This document shows, in pieces, positions 1 to 5,922 of a stretch of 5,948 nucleotides of DNA. The notes beneath the pieces are model-generated. The model did no database searches. It was not told where the DNA came from and saw only the letters and a list, made by a program, of their open reading frames with translations. The stretch's first letter is position 1. Each line of letters begins with the position of its first letter. Made by a program: the position numbers and the translations under genes. The stretch comes from Clostridia bacterium (lineage in GTDB: Bacteria > Bacillota_A > Clostridia > Oscillospirales > Acutalibacteraceae): NCBI GenBank assembly GCA_017423885.1, contig JAFPCJ010000075.1, forward strand, positions 1 to 5,948. Reading direction: 5' to 3'.

Positions 1-120
1 AAAATAAATATATCCTGCTTAAGCTATTTTTCAAAGCAATTCAGGGCGCATTTCGGAATAAGTCCGAAGGACTACCAGAAATCCCATCGAAAGCCCTTCC
101 CAAAGGATGAGCAGGTATAA
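1..120 (+). CDS. AraC-family transcriptional regulator, C-terminal fragment (5' end outside the window)
   Basis: Frame 1 is open from the first base to a TAA at 118-120 and encodes 39 residues. The stretch LSYFSKQFRAHFGISPKDY (residues 7-25 of the fragment) is the classic end of the AraC/XylS DNA-binding domain: the recognition helix of the second helix-turn-helix (SYFSKQF), then the FGISPKDY signature. A short polar tail of about 14 residues follows. Proteins of this family bind DNA as transcription activators or repressors, usually through two HTH motifs, with an N-terminal sensing domain that cannot be seen here, so the ligand and targets are unknown. The gene has no start codon in the window. 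A strong hairpin terminator lies 46 bases after the stop, so it does not appear to be co-transcribed with the antiporter gene downstream. The family assignment is secure from the motif; the subfamily cannot be given. Confidence 0.87.
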   Translation, partial: KINISCLSYFSKQFRAHFGISPKDYQKSHRKPFPKDEQV

Positions 121-165
121 AGCTTACCAATCGGTCGCAGAAAAGTAAATACCCATAAAATAGCC

Positions 166-216
166 AAAAAAGAAAAACTCGGCACAATAATTTTTGTTGC
201 TGAGTTTTTCTTTTTG
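166..216 (+). terminator. Rho-independent terminator of the AraC-family gene
   Basis: Bases 167-184 pair with 198-215 to form an 18-bp stem with one G-T pair and a 13-base loop. The base of the stem is A-rich on the left and T-rich on the right (TTTTTCTTTTT at 205-215), so the right arm is itself the U-tract of a terminator read on the + strand. It follows the stop codon of the AraC fragment by 46 bases and precedes the antiporter promoter. The A-rich left arm could also terminate leftward transcription, but no minus-strand gene points at it. Confidence 0.75.
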
Positions 217-219
217 CTC

Positions 220-248
220 TTGTTTTTTATATGGCGTTGTGTTAAAAT
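220..248 (+). promoter_or_regulatory. Candidate sigma-A promoter of the antiporter gene
   Basis: A -10 hexamer TAAAAT (243-248, five of six consensus bases) lies 17 bases after a weak -35 TTGTTT (220-225, three of six). It sits just after the AraC-gene terminator and would start transcription near 255, leaving a leader of about 65 bases. That leader can fold a small bulged hairpin (265-270 with 279-285). The -35 match is poor, so this is a plausible rather than a firm assignment. No riboswitch class was recognised in the leader. Confidence 0.4.
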
Positions 249-320
249 CTGCAAGGGTTTGAGAACACGCTTACTTTTGCGGTGTATCTCTCCAATTTTT
301 TTGTAAAGAGATGACATATT

Positions 321-1616
321 TTGAGTACATTATTATCAGTCTCCGTAGCATTGCTTACGGGTCTTATCATGACAAGACTTTTTAAGCCGCTGAAATTGCC
401 GTCGGTCACGGCATATCTCATTGCAGGTGTGCTTATAGGACCTTATTTCCTTGGAAGACTCGGATTTAAGGGTATAGGCTTTACCTCTGCCGATGCCGTA
501 ACACAGTTGGCACTCGTTTCAGAGGTAGCTCTCGGCTTCATTGCCTTTTCGATCGGTAACGAATTCAGATTAGAGGACCTTAAAAAAACAGGAAAGCAGG
601 CATTTACAATAGGTGTTATACAAGCCCTCACTGCCACACTCTTGGTAGATCTTGCACTGCTTGCAGTTCATCTGATAATGCCTGACAAATTAAGTGTTCC
701 ACAGCTTTTGACCCTTGGCGCCATTGCTACCGCCACCGCCCCCGCGGCAACGCTTATGGTCGTCCGTCAGTACAAGGCTCACGGTCCACTCACAAAGCTT
801 TTGCTTCCGATAGTTGCTTTGGATGATGCGGTAGGTCTCATTGTTTTTGCCGTTTCCTTCGGTATCGCCAAAACACTCGTAAGCGGCGAAATAGATATGT
901 TTTCATTGCTCGTAAACCCGATTATCGAAATCGTTTGCTCACTTATACTCGGCGCGATAATGGGATGGATACTCACACAGCTTGAAAAGCTTTTCAATTC
1001 CAACACAAACCGACTCAACCTTACCATTGCGGCGGTTTTTCTCACCGCTTCACTTGCCATGCTTGACTTTAAGATAGGCCCTGTCCATATTCAGTTTTCC
1101 TCTCTGCTTGTATGCATGATGCTCGGAACGGTATTCTGCAATATCTGTCCGCTTTCTCACGATCTTATGGCGGCATCCGATAAATGGACATCTCCCCTTT
1201 TCGCACTTTTCTTTGTTATCAGCGGTGCTGAGCTTGAGTTAAGTGTTTTCACCGATCTTGCAATAGTTTTCATAGGTCTCATCTATATCATATTCCGCTC
1301 CATAGGAAAATACAGCGGAACCTTTGCAAGTGCCAAACTATCAAAATGCGAGCCACAGATATGCAAATATCTCGGTATCACCCTTTTACCGCAGGCAGGC
1401 GTTGCACTCGGCATGTGCACCACTGCAATGCAATTAGGTGATGAAGGACGTCTTATTCGCAATATAACACTCTTTGCAGTGCTTATATACGAGCTTGTAG
1501 GTCCTCTGCTCACCCGTCAGGCACTTGCTGCCGCAGGCGAGATCAAGCCTATGCCCGATCACGTTAAGCAACGCCGTCAGACAAAGCTTGACGAAGCCAA
1601 AAACAGAAATACATAA
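321..1616 (+). CDS. CPA2-type cation:proton antiporter (KefB/NapA-like membrane domain)
   Basis: This is a 431-residue polytopic inner-membrane protein of the monovalent cation:proton antiporter-2 family, expected to exchange Na+ or K+ for H+ for pH and salt homeostasis. The N-terminus (residues 1-45) carries the family pattern of a helix, a basic turn and a SVTAYLIAGVLIGP helix. TATAPAAT (137-144) matches the unwound helix of the NhaA fold. ALDDAVGLIVF (167-177) holds the paired aspartates D168-D169 that bind ion and proton in electrogenic members. RSIGKYSG (326-333) carries the conserved GK lysine, and LLPQAGVALGM (355-365) is the late family motif. The protein ends in a short basic tail of about 30 residues, with no RCK/TrkA-N or TrkA-C domain, unlike KefB/KefC, so nucleotide gating in the same chain is absent. 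The start is TTG at 321; no ATG in this frame precedes the first helix, and the next Met (codon 17) would cut into it. AAAGAG at 305-310 is only a weak ribosome binding site. The exact cation is not predictable. Confidence 0.9.
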   Translation: MSTLLSVSVALLTGLIMTRLFKPLKLPSVTAYLIAGVLIGPYFLGRLGFKGIGFTSADAVTQLALVSEVALGFIAFSIGNEFRLEDLKKTGKQAFTIGVIQALTATLLVDLALLAVHLIMPDKLSVPQLLTLGAIATATAPAATLMVVRQYKAHGPLTKLLLPIVALDDAVGLIVFAVSFGIAKTLVSGEIDMFSLLVNPIIEIVCSLILGAIMGWILTQLEKLFNSNTNRLNLTIAAVFLTASLAMLDFKIGPVHIQFSSLLVCMMLGTVFCNICPLSHDLMAASDKWTSPLFALFFVISGAELELSVFTDLAIVFIGLIYIIFRSIGKYSGTFASAKLSKCEPQICKYLGITLLPQAGVALGMCTTAMQLGDEGRLIRNITLFAVLIYELVGPLLTRQALAAAGEIKPMPDHVKQRRQTKLDEAKNRNT

Positions 1617-1637
1617 AATAACACTGCCACCCAAAAC

Positions 1638-1680
1638 AAACGCGGAAGAAGCAAACCAAGGCTTCTTCCGCGTTTTAATT
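1638..1680 (+). terminator. Rho-independent terminator of the antiporter gene
   Basis: A perfect 15-bp stem joins 1638-1652 to 1661-1675 around an 8-base loop and is followed by TTTTAATT on the + strand. It starts 21 bases after the antiporter stop codon. The GC-rich stem plus T-run is a textbook intrinsic terminator. In the opposite direction the stem is followed by a TTTG TTTT-like run, so it may also stop read-through from the convergent EF-G2 gene. Confidence 0.87.
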
Positions 1681-1690
1681 TTCACGCCTT

Positions 1691-1731
1691 TAAAGACAAA
1701 AACACGGTGCTCCGTTTGGAACACCGTGTTT
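1691..1731 (-). terminator. Rho-independent terminator of the EF-G2-like gene
   Basis: A 10-bp stem (1700-1709 with 1722-1731) continues past one C-A mismatch into TCC/GGA (1711-1713 with 1718-1720), closed by a GTTT loop. Read leftward, the stem is followed by TTTTTGTCTTT. It begins 5 bases after the stop codon of the minus-strand gene, the expected place for its terminator. With the hairpin at 1638-1675 it forms a back-to-back pair separating two convergent genes. Confidence 0.8.
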
Positions 1732-1736
1732 GATTA

Positions 1737-3776
1737 TTAATCCTTTTGAGCTTCAGCAATTATTTTCTGTGCAATATTGGCAGGAACGTCCTCATAACGT
1801 GCAAACTCAAGCGTAAATGTAGCTGTACCCTGAGTAATAGAACGCATAGCGGTAGAGAAATCGGACATCTCGGAGATCGGAACCTCACCGACTACCTCCT
1901 GCTGCTTATTAACGGTAGGATTCATACCGATAATACGGCCGCGGCGCTTATTGATATCGCCGATAACGTCACCGAGCATTTCATCGGGAACGATTACTTT
2001 AAGTGTGCCGATAGGCTCAAGCAATACGGGATTTGCCTGTGCAACGCCTTCCTTGAACGCGATGGATGCCGCAGTCTTAAATGCCATTTCAGACGAGTCA
2101 ACAGGGTGGTATGAGCCATCCACGAGAGTCGCCTTGATGCCAACCATCGGGTAGCCTGCAAGTACACCCTTCGAGGTGCTGTCACGCAGACCCTTTTCAA
2201 CTGCGGGGAAGAAGTTCTTGGGAACCGCTCCGCCAAATACCTTTTCCTCGAATATCAGCTCATCGCTGTCACAAGGCTCAAATTCGATCCAAACATCACC
2301 GAACTGACCGTGACCGCCCGACTGCTTCTTATGTCTGCCCTGAACCTTGACCGATTTACGGATGGTCTCGCGGTATGCAACCTTCGGAGACTGCAGTACA
2401 ACATCGGCGCCGAACTTGGATTTAAGTCTTGAAATTATAACGTCTATATGCTGCTCGCCAAGAGCCGAGATTATCTGCTCCTTGGTCTCATTATCATAGC
2501 CTACACTGATAGTAGGATCTTCTTCTGCAAGACGTGAAAGTCCCGAGGAGATCTTTTCCTCGTCGCCCTTCTTCTGCGGATATACCGCCATAGAAAGCGA
2601 AGGAGCAGGGAATTCTATCTTTGCAACGGCGATCTTTCCGCTCTCGGAAAGGGTATCACCGGTAAGAACATCGCCAAGTTTGGATACCGAGCCGATATCG
2701 CCCGCTTCAATAACGTCTATATCCTCCTGCTTGCTGCCCTTGAGCACCATGACCTTGGCAAGGCGTTCTTCGTTGCCTGTACGGTTATTCTTAAGGCGCA
2801 TATCGCCCTTAACCCTACCCGAAACAACCTTGAAATAGGAAAGCTTTCCGACAAACGGGTCGGCAATAGTCTTGAAAATACGGATGACAGCTTCACCGTC
2901 TGCCGATACAGCAAGCTCGTCGCCGTCCTCGGTCATGACCTTAGCTTCGTTTGCAGAGGGCATAAGCTCGATGATACTTTCGGTAAATACGCTGATACCG
3001 TCACCGTTCTGCTGAACGCCCGAATAAACAGGGCAGATATCTCCTGCGGCAATACCTGCGCGCAGACCTGAAATTATTTCATCGCGGGCAAACTCCTCGC
3101 CGCCGAAATATTTTTCCATAAGCTCATCATCGGTAGAAGCAACCGCCTCAAGCATAAGGCTACGCATCTGATCTATCTCGTTGCTTACCGGCATGCGAAG
3201 CTCTTTCTTCTCAATCCCCTCAAAGGCATAAGCCTTGTTCTCGATAAGATCTATGTAACCCTTTACCGCCTCGCCCTCAATATAGGGAACGAATATCGGG
3301 CAGATGACCGAACCGTAATTTGCGGTAAGCAAAGACAAAACCTGATAGAAGTGAGCATGTGACGAATCAAGCTTACCTATAAAGAAGCCGACGCTCTTTC
3401 CCAAAGCACGAGCCTTTTCAAAGGCTTGCTTTGCTCCGACGGTAAGACCAGATTTACCCGAAATAACTACAACGGCAGAATCGGCAGCATCAAGTGCTTC
3501 GCATACTCCGCCCGCAAAATCAAACTGTCCGGGAGCATCGATAAGATTAAGCTTCTTCGAGCCGATCTCCAACGCATATACAGCCGTAGATACCGAAACC
3601 TTACGCTTCTTCTCTTCGGCGTCAAAATCAAGCACTGTGGTCCCGTCAGAAGATTTGCCTATTCGCTCGGTAGCCTTTCCGTAAAATAGAACCGCGTCAG
3701 CAAGTGTTGTCTTGCCCGAGCCGCCATGTCCTAACAAGGCGACATTTTTAATCAAATCTCCTGCGTACTGTTTCAT
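1737..3776 (-). CDS. EF-G2-like translational GTPase (elongation factor G paralogue)
   Basis: This 679-residue protein has the full EF-G architecture and resembles the EF-G2 branch (such as Thermus EF-G-2) more than canonical FusA. The P-loop GHGGSGKT is at 16-23 in place of the AHIDAGKTT of FusA. The switch I region KRKVSVSTAV (57-66) replaces RGITI. G3 is DAPGQFDF (80-87) and G4 is GKLD (134-137). Domain II covers about 293-380, with LGDVLTGDTL at 367-376. Domain III covers about 385-455, with ALGEQHIDVI at 438-447. Domain IV contains GGHGQFGDVWIEFEP (487-501) and the tip loop SYHPVDSSEMAFK (555-567), where H557 matches the tip histidine needed for translocation in EF-G. Domain V covers about 585-660. 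EF-G moves tRNA and mRNA through the ribosome using GTP; the in vivo role of EF-G2 paralogues is poorly defined. G4 lacks the usual Asn, and the G3 His is Gln. The start is ATG with AAGGAG (3787-3792) 10 bases ahead. It is monocistronic, with its own promoter and terminator. Confidence 0.93.
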   Translation of the reverse strand: MKQYAGDLIKNVALLGHGGSGKTTLADAVLFYGKATERIGKSSDGTTVLDFDAEEKKRKVSVSTAVYALEIGSKKLNLIDAPGQFDFAGGVCEALDAADSAVVVISGKSGLTVGAKQAFEKARALGKSVGFFIGKLDSSHAHFYQVLSLLTANYGSVICPIFVPYIEGEAVKGYIDLIENKAYAFEGIEKKELRMPVSNEIDQMRSLMLEAVASTDDELMEKYFGGEEFARDEIISGLRAGIAAGDICPVYSGVQQNGDGISVFTESIIELMPSANEAKVMTEDGDELAVSADGEAVIRIFKTIADPFVGKLSYFKVVSGRVKGDMRLKNNRTGNEERLAKVMVLKGSKQEDIDVIEAGDIGSVSKLGDVLTGDTLSESGKIAVAKIEFPAPSLSMAVYPQKKGDEEKISSGLSRLAEEDPTISVGYDNETKEQIISALGEQHIDVIISRLKSKFGADVVLQSPKVAYRETIRKSVKVQGRHKKQSGGHGQFGDVWIEFEPCDSDELIFEEKVFGGAVPKNFFPAVEKGLRDSTSKGVLAGYPMVGIKATLVDGSYHPVDSSEMAFKTAASIAFKEGVAQANPVLLEPIGTLKVIVPDEMLGDVIGDINKRRGRIIGMNPTVNKQQEVVGEVPISEMSDFSTAMRSITQGTATFTLEFARYEDVPANIAQKIIAEAQKD

Positions 3777-3842
3777 TGTGTGTACACTCCTTATGAATTG
3801 GTATATCTTTATGATTCCTGAATTTGGAACCTGTTGCTAATA

Positions 3843-3871
3843 AGTATAACACAATTCTTTAGAAGTTACAA
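3843..3871 (-). promoter_or_regulatory. Sigma-A promoter of the EF-G2-like gene
   Basis: On the minus strand, -35 TTGTAA (3866-3871, four of six consensus bases) and -10 TATACT (3843-3848, five of six) are separated by exactly 17 bases. TGT stands directly before the -10, giving an extended -10 (TGn). Transcription would start near 3836, leaving a leader of about 60 bases with the AAGGAG ribosome binding site at its end. AT-rich tracts upstream (about 3873-3900) could act as an UP element. Confidence 0.75.
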
Positions 3872-4040
3872 CTAATTTTTTTAAAAAGTTGAATTTTTTT
3901 TATGAAGAAAGCATAAATACTCGAGATTTGTCGAACCTCACCAAAGCAGGTAGGCAGTCTATAAATATTCTGACGGAAAAAGTAACATTTTTGAAAACAT
4001 TTGTAACCGAATTGTTCCTGCTATTTTTTCTAAAACTATG

Positions 4041-4046
4041 TATAAT
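4041..4046 (+). promoter_or_regulatory. Candidate -10 element of the small exported-protein gene
   Basis: A perfect TATAAT lies 15 bases before the AAAGGAGGTG ribosome binding site. No good -35 is found at 16-18 bases; TTGTTC at 4012-4017 is too far (23 bases), so the promoter may be weak or activator-dependent. Transcription would start near 4053, giving a leader of only about 24 bases. This makes the upstream ATG at 4038, which lies before the -10, unusable as a start. Confidence 0.55.
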
Positions 4047-4060
4047 GATAATATAAACAA

Positions 4061-4079
4061 AAAGGAGGTGCCGAGATTG
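4061..4079 (+). promoter_or_regulatory. Ribosome binding site that sets the TTG start of the exported-protein gene
   Basis: AAAGGAGGTG (4061-4070) is nearly a full complement of the 16S rRNA 3' end and stands 8 bases (counted from GGAGG) before TTG at 4077-4079. The start at TTG gives a protein beginning MKRR followed by a hydrophobic helix, a normal signal peptide. The longer in-frame ATG at 4038 would read through the -10 element and the ribosome binding site itself. Confidence 0.85.
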
Positions 4080-4661
4080 AAGCGCAGAATATTTATTTTA
4101 GCTCTTATTTGCATACTTTTGACAGCAGCCTTTGCGCCCAATTCAAGCGCGGCGCCTGCAAAAGCAGAAAAGGAAGCCGTTGAGATATCAGCCGAGCAGG
4201 TAAAAGCGGCTCGCTTCCTCAATATGCTTAATCATAACTACAATTATAATGACGATATCGCCTCGGTCGATACAATAGTTAATAATTCCGTTCTTGCGCT
4301 TCTTGATCAGCGCGATGAAAACAACGAGGATTTCGTTCCTGCTGACTTGGTTTGTGACTATGTCATGAATATGTACGGCATCGAGATAGTTGATCTTACG
4401 GCTCTTAACGCCGAATATCCGCAGGCTGACGGTTTTGTTTACATCATCCCCCGCGGCTTTACTTCATATTCTCATGAGTATATTTCGTCTACTGTCAACG
4501 AGGATGGAAGCACTACGGTCTATACCTCTGTCACACTTGATTATCATGACGGAGAGAGCGAGACCTTTGATTGCGTTTCTCTTTTCGTGCCCAACGAAGC
4601 ATCTGCTTTCGGTTACAGCATCATCCGCTCGGATATTCAGTATAACGCGCAAGCGGTATGA
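4077..4661 (+). CDS. Small exported protein of unknown family
   Basis: I do not recognise this family. From the TTG start the product is 194 residues. KRR (2-4) and a hydrophobic run IFILALICILLTAAFA (5-20) form a clear Sec signal peptide. Cleavage is most likely after A28 (APA) or A30, because Pro follows the other small-residue candidates. The early Cys12 lacks a lipobox context (Ile at -1), so a lipoprotein is unlikely. The mature part is acidic and Asn/Asp/Tyr-rich. Residues about 38-115 look helical (including ARFLNMLNHNY and DLVCDYVMNMYGIEI). Residues about 118-190 look like beta strands (FVYIIPRG, TTVYTSVTLDY, FDCVSLFVP, FGYSIIRSDI). Two cysteines remain after cleavage (C93 and C166) and could form a disulfide. 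There is no enzyme motif, wall-sorting signal or second membrane helix. It is transcribed divergently from the EF-G2 gene and ends in a terminator shared with the 3D protein gene. A secreted or wall-associated role is inferred only from the signal peptide. Confidence 0.82.
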   Translation: MKRRIFILALICILLTAAFAPNSSAAPAKAEKEAVEISAEQVKAARFLNMLNHNYNYNDDIASVDTIVNNSVLALLDQRDENNEDFVPADLVCDYVMNMYGIEIVDLTALNAEYPQADGFVYIIPRGFTSYSHEYISSTVNEDGSTTVYTSVTLDYHDGESETFDCVSLFVPNEASAFGYSIIRSDIQYNAQAV

Positions 4662-4681
4662 TCTTTTATTACTACAAAAAG

Positions 4682-4723
4682 AAAACTTCCCTTATTGCAT
4701 TTAAGCTTTAAGGGAAGTTTTTT
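4682..4723. terminator. Bidirectional intrinsic terminator between convergent genes
   Basis: A perfect 13-bp stem (4682-4694 with 4709-4721) encloses a 14-base loop. On the + strand it ends in a run of six T (4718-4723), placed 20 bases after the stop of the exported-protein gene. On the minus strand the stem begins 4 bases after the stop of the 3D-protein gene and is followed by TTTTCTTTTTG. One hairpin can therefore serve both genes, in contrast to the two hairpins used by the antiporter/EF-G2 pair. Confidence 0.87.
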
Positions 4724-4725
4724 GT

Positions 4726-5805
4726 TTAAGGAAGAATATATATTTCAACTGTTCTTACACCGAACGCGCGGCAAGCGCTCTCGCTCGACATAAAAAGGTC
4801 AACTCCTGTAGGATGTCTCTTTATAAATCCGCCTGTATCAGCAGCAACGGCATAGCCGTAAATATATCTGCCGTCAACGGTTTTTATATACATTCTTGTA
4901 CCGTAAGGAATATAATTCGGGTTTACCGCAATGTAACCCGGCTGCGGTGCCACACCTGTAGAGCAGTTATTGCCGGTATAGGTATAAGCAGTAGCGCGCG
5001 AGGTTATCTTCTTGGTATACTTTACAGGAACGCCGTTAGCATCAAGCTCAATGGGCGCATTGGGCTTCAGAGTGGAAACACTCTTAACGTCAGCACTTGT
5101 CTTGACTGCCTGAGGAGCTGTAAACTTTGTACCTACGGTACGCTTTGCATCAACAGCGGCGGAAAGCAATACCTTGCTTTCGATCTTGGTTTCAGTCTTA
5201 ACACCGTTTACATACTTTTCGGTGTAGTTGACCTGTTGAGAACCGTTTTTGCCGCCCTCGACCTTTTCAGTACCTGCAGCCATGTTTACGTCAGTTACCG
5301 TAACGGTCTTATAAGCGATAGCCTCGGTATACTGTCCCGATACATAGTCAATATCAGTATAGTCTATATAGACTGTATCCTCAACCAAGGTATCGGCGGC
5401 AGGCTGTATCATATCATATTTATCAATGCTGTAGCCTGCAGCAGAAAGTATCTCGCCGACTGTTGCGGCGGCTGTCTCAAATTCCTTTGTTTCTTCTCCC
5501 ACAGTAATAAATACAGGGAAAAGATACTCGATATTTACCGAAGTGGTTCTGTCTGTTGTTTCGGAGGAAACTATTCTGTAATTATCCGAGCGAAGACCTG
5601 CGGCGCTCAATGCGGCAGGAATGTTTCCCGAAAGGGAACGGATAAGATAGTTTCTCTCACCGTCAGCAATGCGAATGATCTTGGCTGTATTACCGAGGAT
5701 CACAGATCCCGTTAACGCAAGAGCTACGCAGAGGATGATCGCGACCGCACGGTTTAACTGTACGAAGCGCAACGCACCTTGACGGATTTTATCCATATTA
5801 AACAT
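4726..5805 (-). CDS. Membrane-anchored DUF348-G5-3D domain cell-wall protein (YabE/RpfB-like architecture)
   Basis: The product is 359 residues. A basic N-terminus (KIRQGALRFVQLNR) and one hydrophobic helix (about 20-38) anchor or export it. Two DUF348 repeats follow, at about 42-98 and 99-152; the second reads ITVGEETKEFETAAATVGEIL. A G5 domain lies at about 158-228 (YKTVTVTDVNMAAGTEKV to RTVGT) and a linker at 229-267. The C-terminal 3D domain is at about 268-358: ATAYTYTGNNCSTG, IAVNPNYIPYGTRMYI (292-307), AADTGG (321-326) and VDLFMSSE (335-342). DUF348 and G5 domains bind wall polymers, and 3D domains have an MltA-like fold linked to lytic transglycosylase activity, so a peptidoglycan-remodelling role outside the membrane is inferred. 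D323 and D336 are two of the family's three aspartates; the first is Asn295. The start is ATG at 5805 with AAAAGGAG 7 bases ahead; a longer in-frame ATG at 5946 would translate the promoter. The gene is monocistronic. Confidence 0.92.
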   Translation of the reverse strand: MFNMDKIRQGALRFVQLNRAVAIILCVALALTGSVILGNTAKIIRIADGERNYLIRSLSGNIPAALSAAGLRSDNYRIVSSETTDRTTSVNIEYLFPVFITVGEETKEFETAAATVGEILSAAGYSIDKYDMIQPAADTLVEDTVYIDYTDIDYVSGQYTEAIAYKTVTVTDVNMAAGTEKVEGGKNGSQQVNYTEKYVNGVKTETKIESKVLLSAAVDAKRTVGTKFTAPQAVKTSADVKSVSTLKPNAPIELDANGVPVKYTKKITSRATAYTYTGNNCSTGVAPQPGYIAVNPNYIPYGTRMYIKTVDGRYIYGYAVAADTGGFIKRHPTGVDLFMSSESACRAFGVRTVEIYILP

Positions 5806-5810
5806 CCAAT

Positions 5811-5820
5811 AACTCCTTTT
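5811..5820 (-). promoter_or_regulatory. Ribosome binding site that sets the start of the 3D-domain protein
   Basis: On the minus strand AAAAGGAGTT (5811-5820) places GGAG 7 bases before the ATG at 5803-5805. The frame stays open for another 47 codons up to an ATG at 5946, but that part contains both promoter hexamers and has no ribosome binding site, so the shorter protein is chosen. Confidence 0.85.
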
Positions 5821-5871
5821 GTCTTTTTGGTTGAATGCCGTAAAAGGCGCTTCAATTTCTAAGGCTTGCCC

Positions 5872-5900
5872 ATTATAAACGCAGAAAAAACTAATGTCAA
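5872..5900 (-). promoter_or_regulatory. Consensus sigma-A promoter of the 3D-domain protein gene
   Basis: On the minus strand TTGACA (5895-5900) and TATAAT (5872-5877) both match the sigma-A consensus at all six positions, with an exact 17-base spacer. Transcription would start near 5865, leaving a leader of about 60 bases before the ATG. A promoter this close to consensus suggests strong basal expression unless it is repressed; a palindrome lies 6 bases upstream of the -35. Confidence 0.9.
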
Positions 5901-5906
5901 GGCAAA

Positions 5907-5922
5907 AAAATTCAAGAATTTT
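5907..5922. repeat. Perfect 16-bp palindrome upstream of the 3D-gene promoter
   Basis: AAAATTC-AA-GAATTTT is a perfect 7-bp inverted repeat around a 2-base centre. It ends 6 bases upstream of the -35 hexamer of the minus-strand promoter. It could be an operator for a dimeric regulator, or an AT-rich UP element that is symmetric by chance. No known binding-site consensus was recognised. Confidence 0.5.

Noticed and set aside
1..120. Possible structured RNA, suggested by short hairpins such as AGTCC-GAA-GGACT at 61-73.
   Set aside because: Frame 1 encodes a clear AraC-family C-terminus ending in TAA at 118-120, which explains the conservation-like look; the hairpins are short and overlap each other.
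292..297. Asn295 of the 3D protein (counted in residues within the AVNP motif, not bases) as a lost catalytic residue.
   Set aside because: From memory, AVNP occurs in many clostridial 3D proteins, so it is probably clade variation rather than inactivation; it is kept only as a note in the gene entry.
72..317. Minus-strand open frame of 81 codons.
   Set aside because: It is antisense to the AraC fragment and runs through the terminator hairpin and the antiporter promoter; the product is low complexity and has no recognisable domain.
1746..2114. Plus-strand open frame of 122 codons opposite the EF-G2 C-terminus.
   Set aside because: The opposite strand encodes conserved EF-G domains IV and V here; the plus-strand product has no family features.
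3992..4005. Possible CcpA cre-like site TGAAAACATTTGTA.
   Set aside because: It lacks the central CG and the right half of the consensus; the match is no better than chance in AT-rich DNA.
4813..5715. Plus-strand open frame of 300 codons inside the 3D-protein gene.
   Set aside because: It is a shadow frame opposite a well-supported domain protein, with no ribosome binding site and no domain-like sequence.
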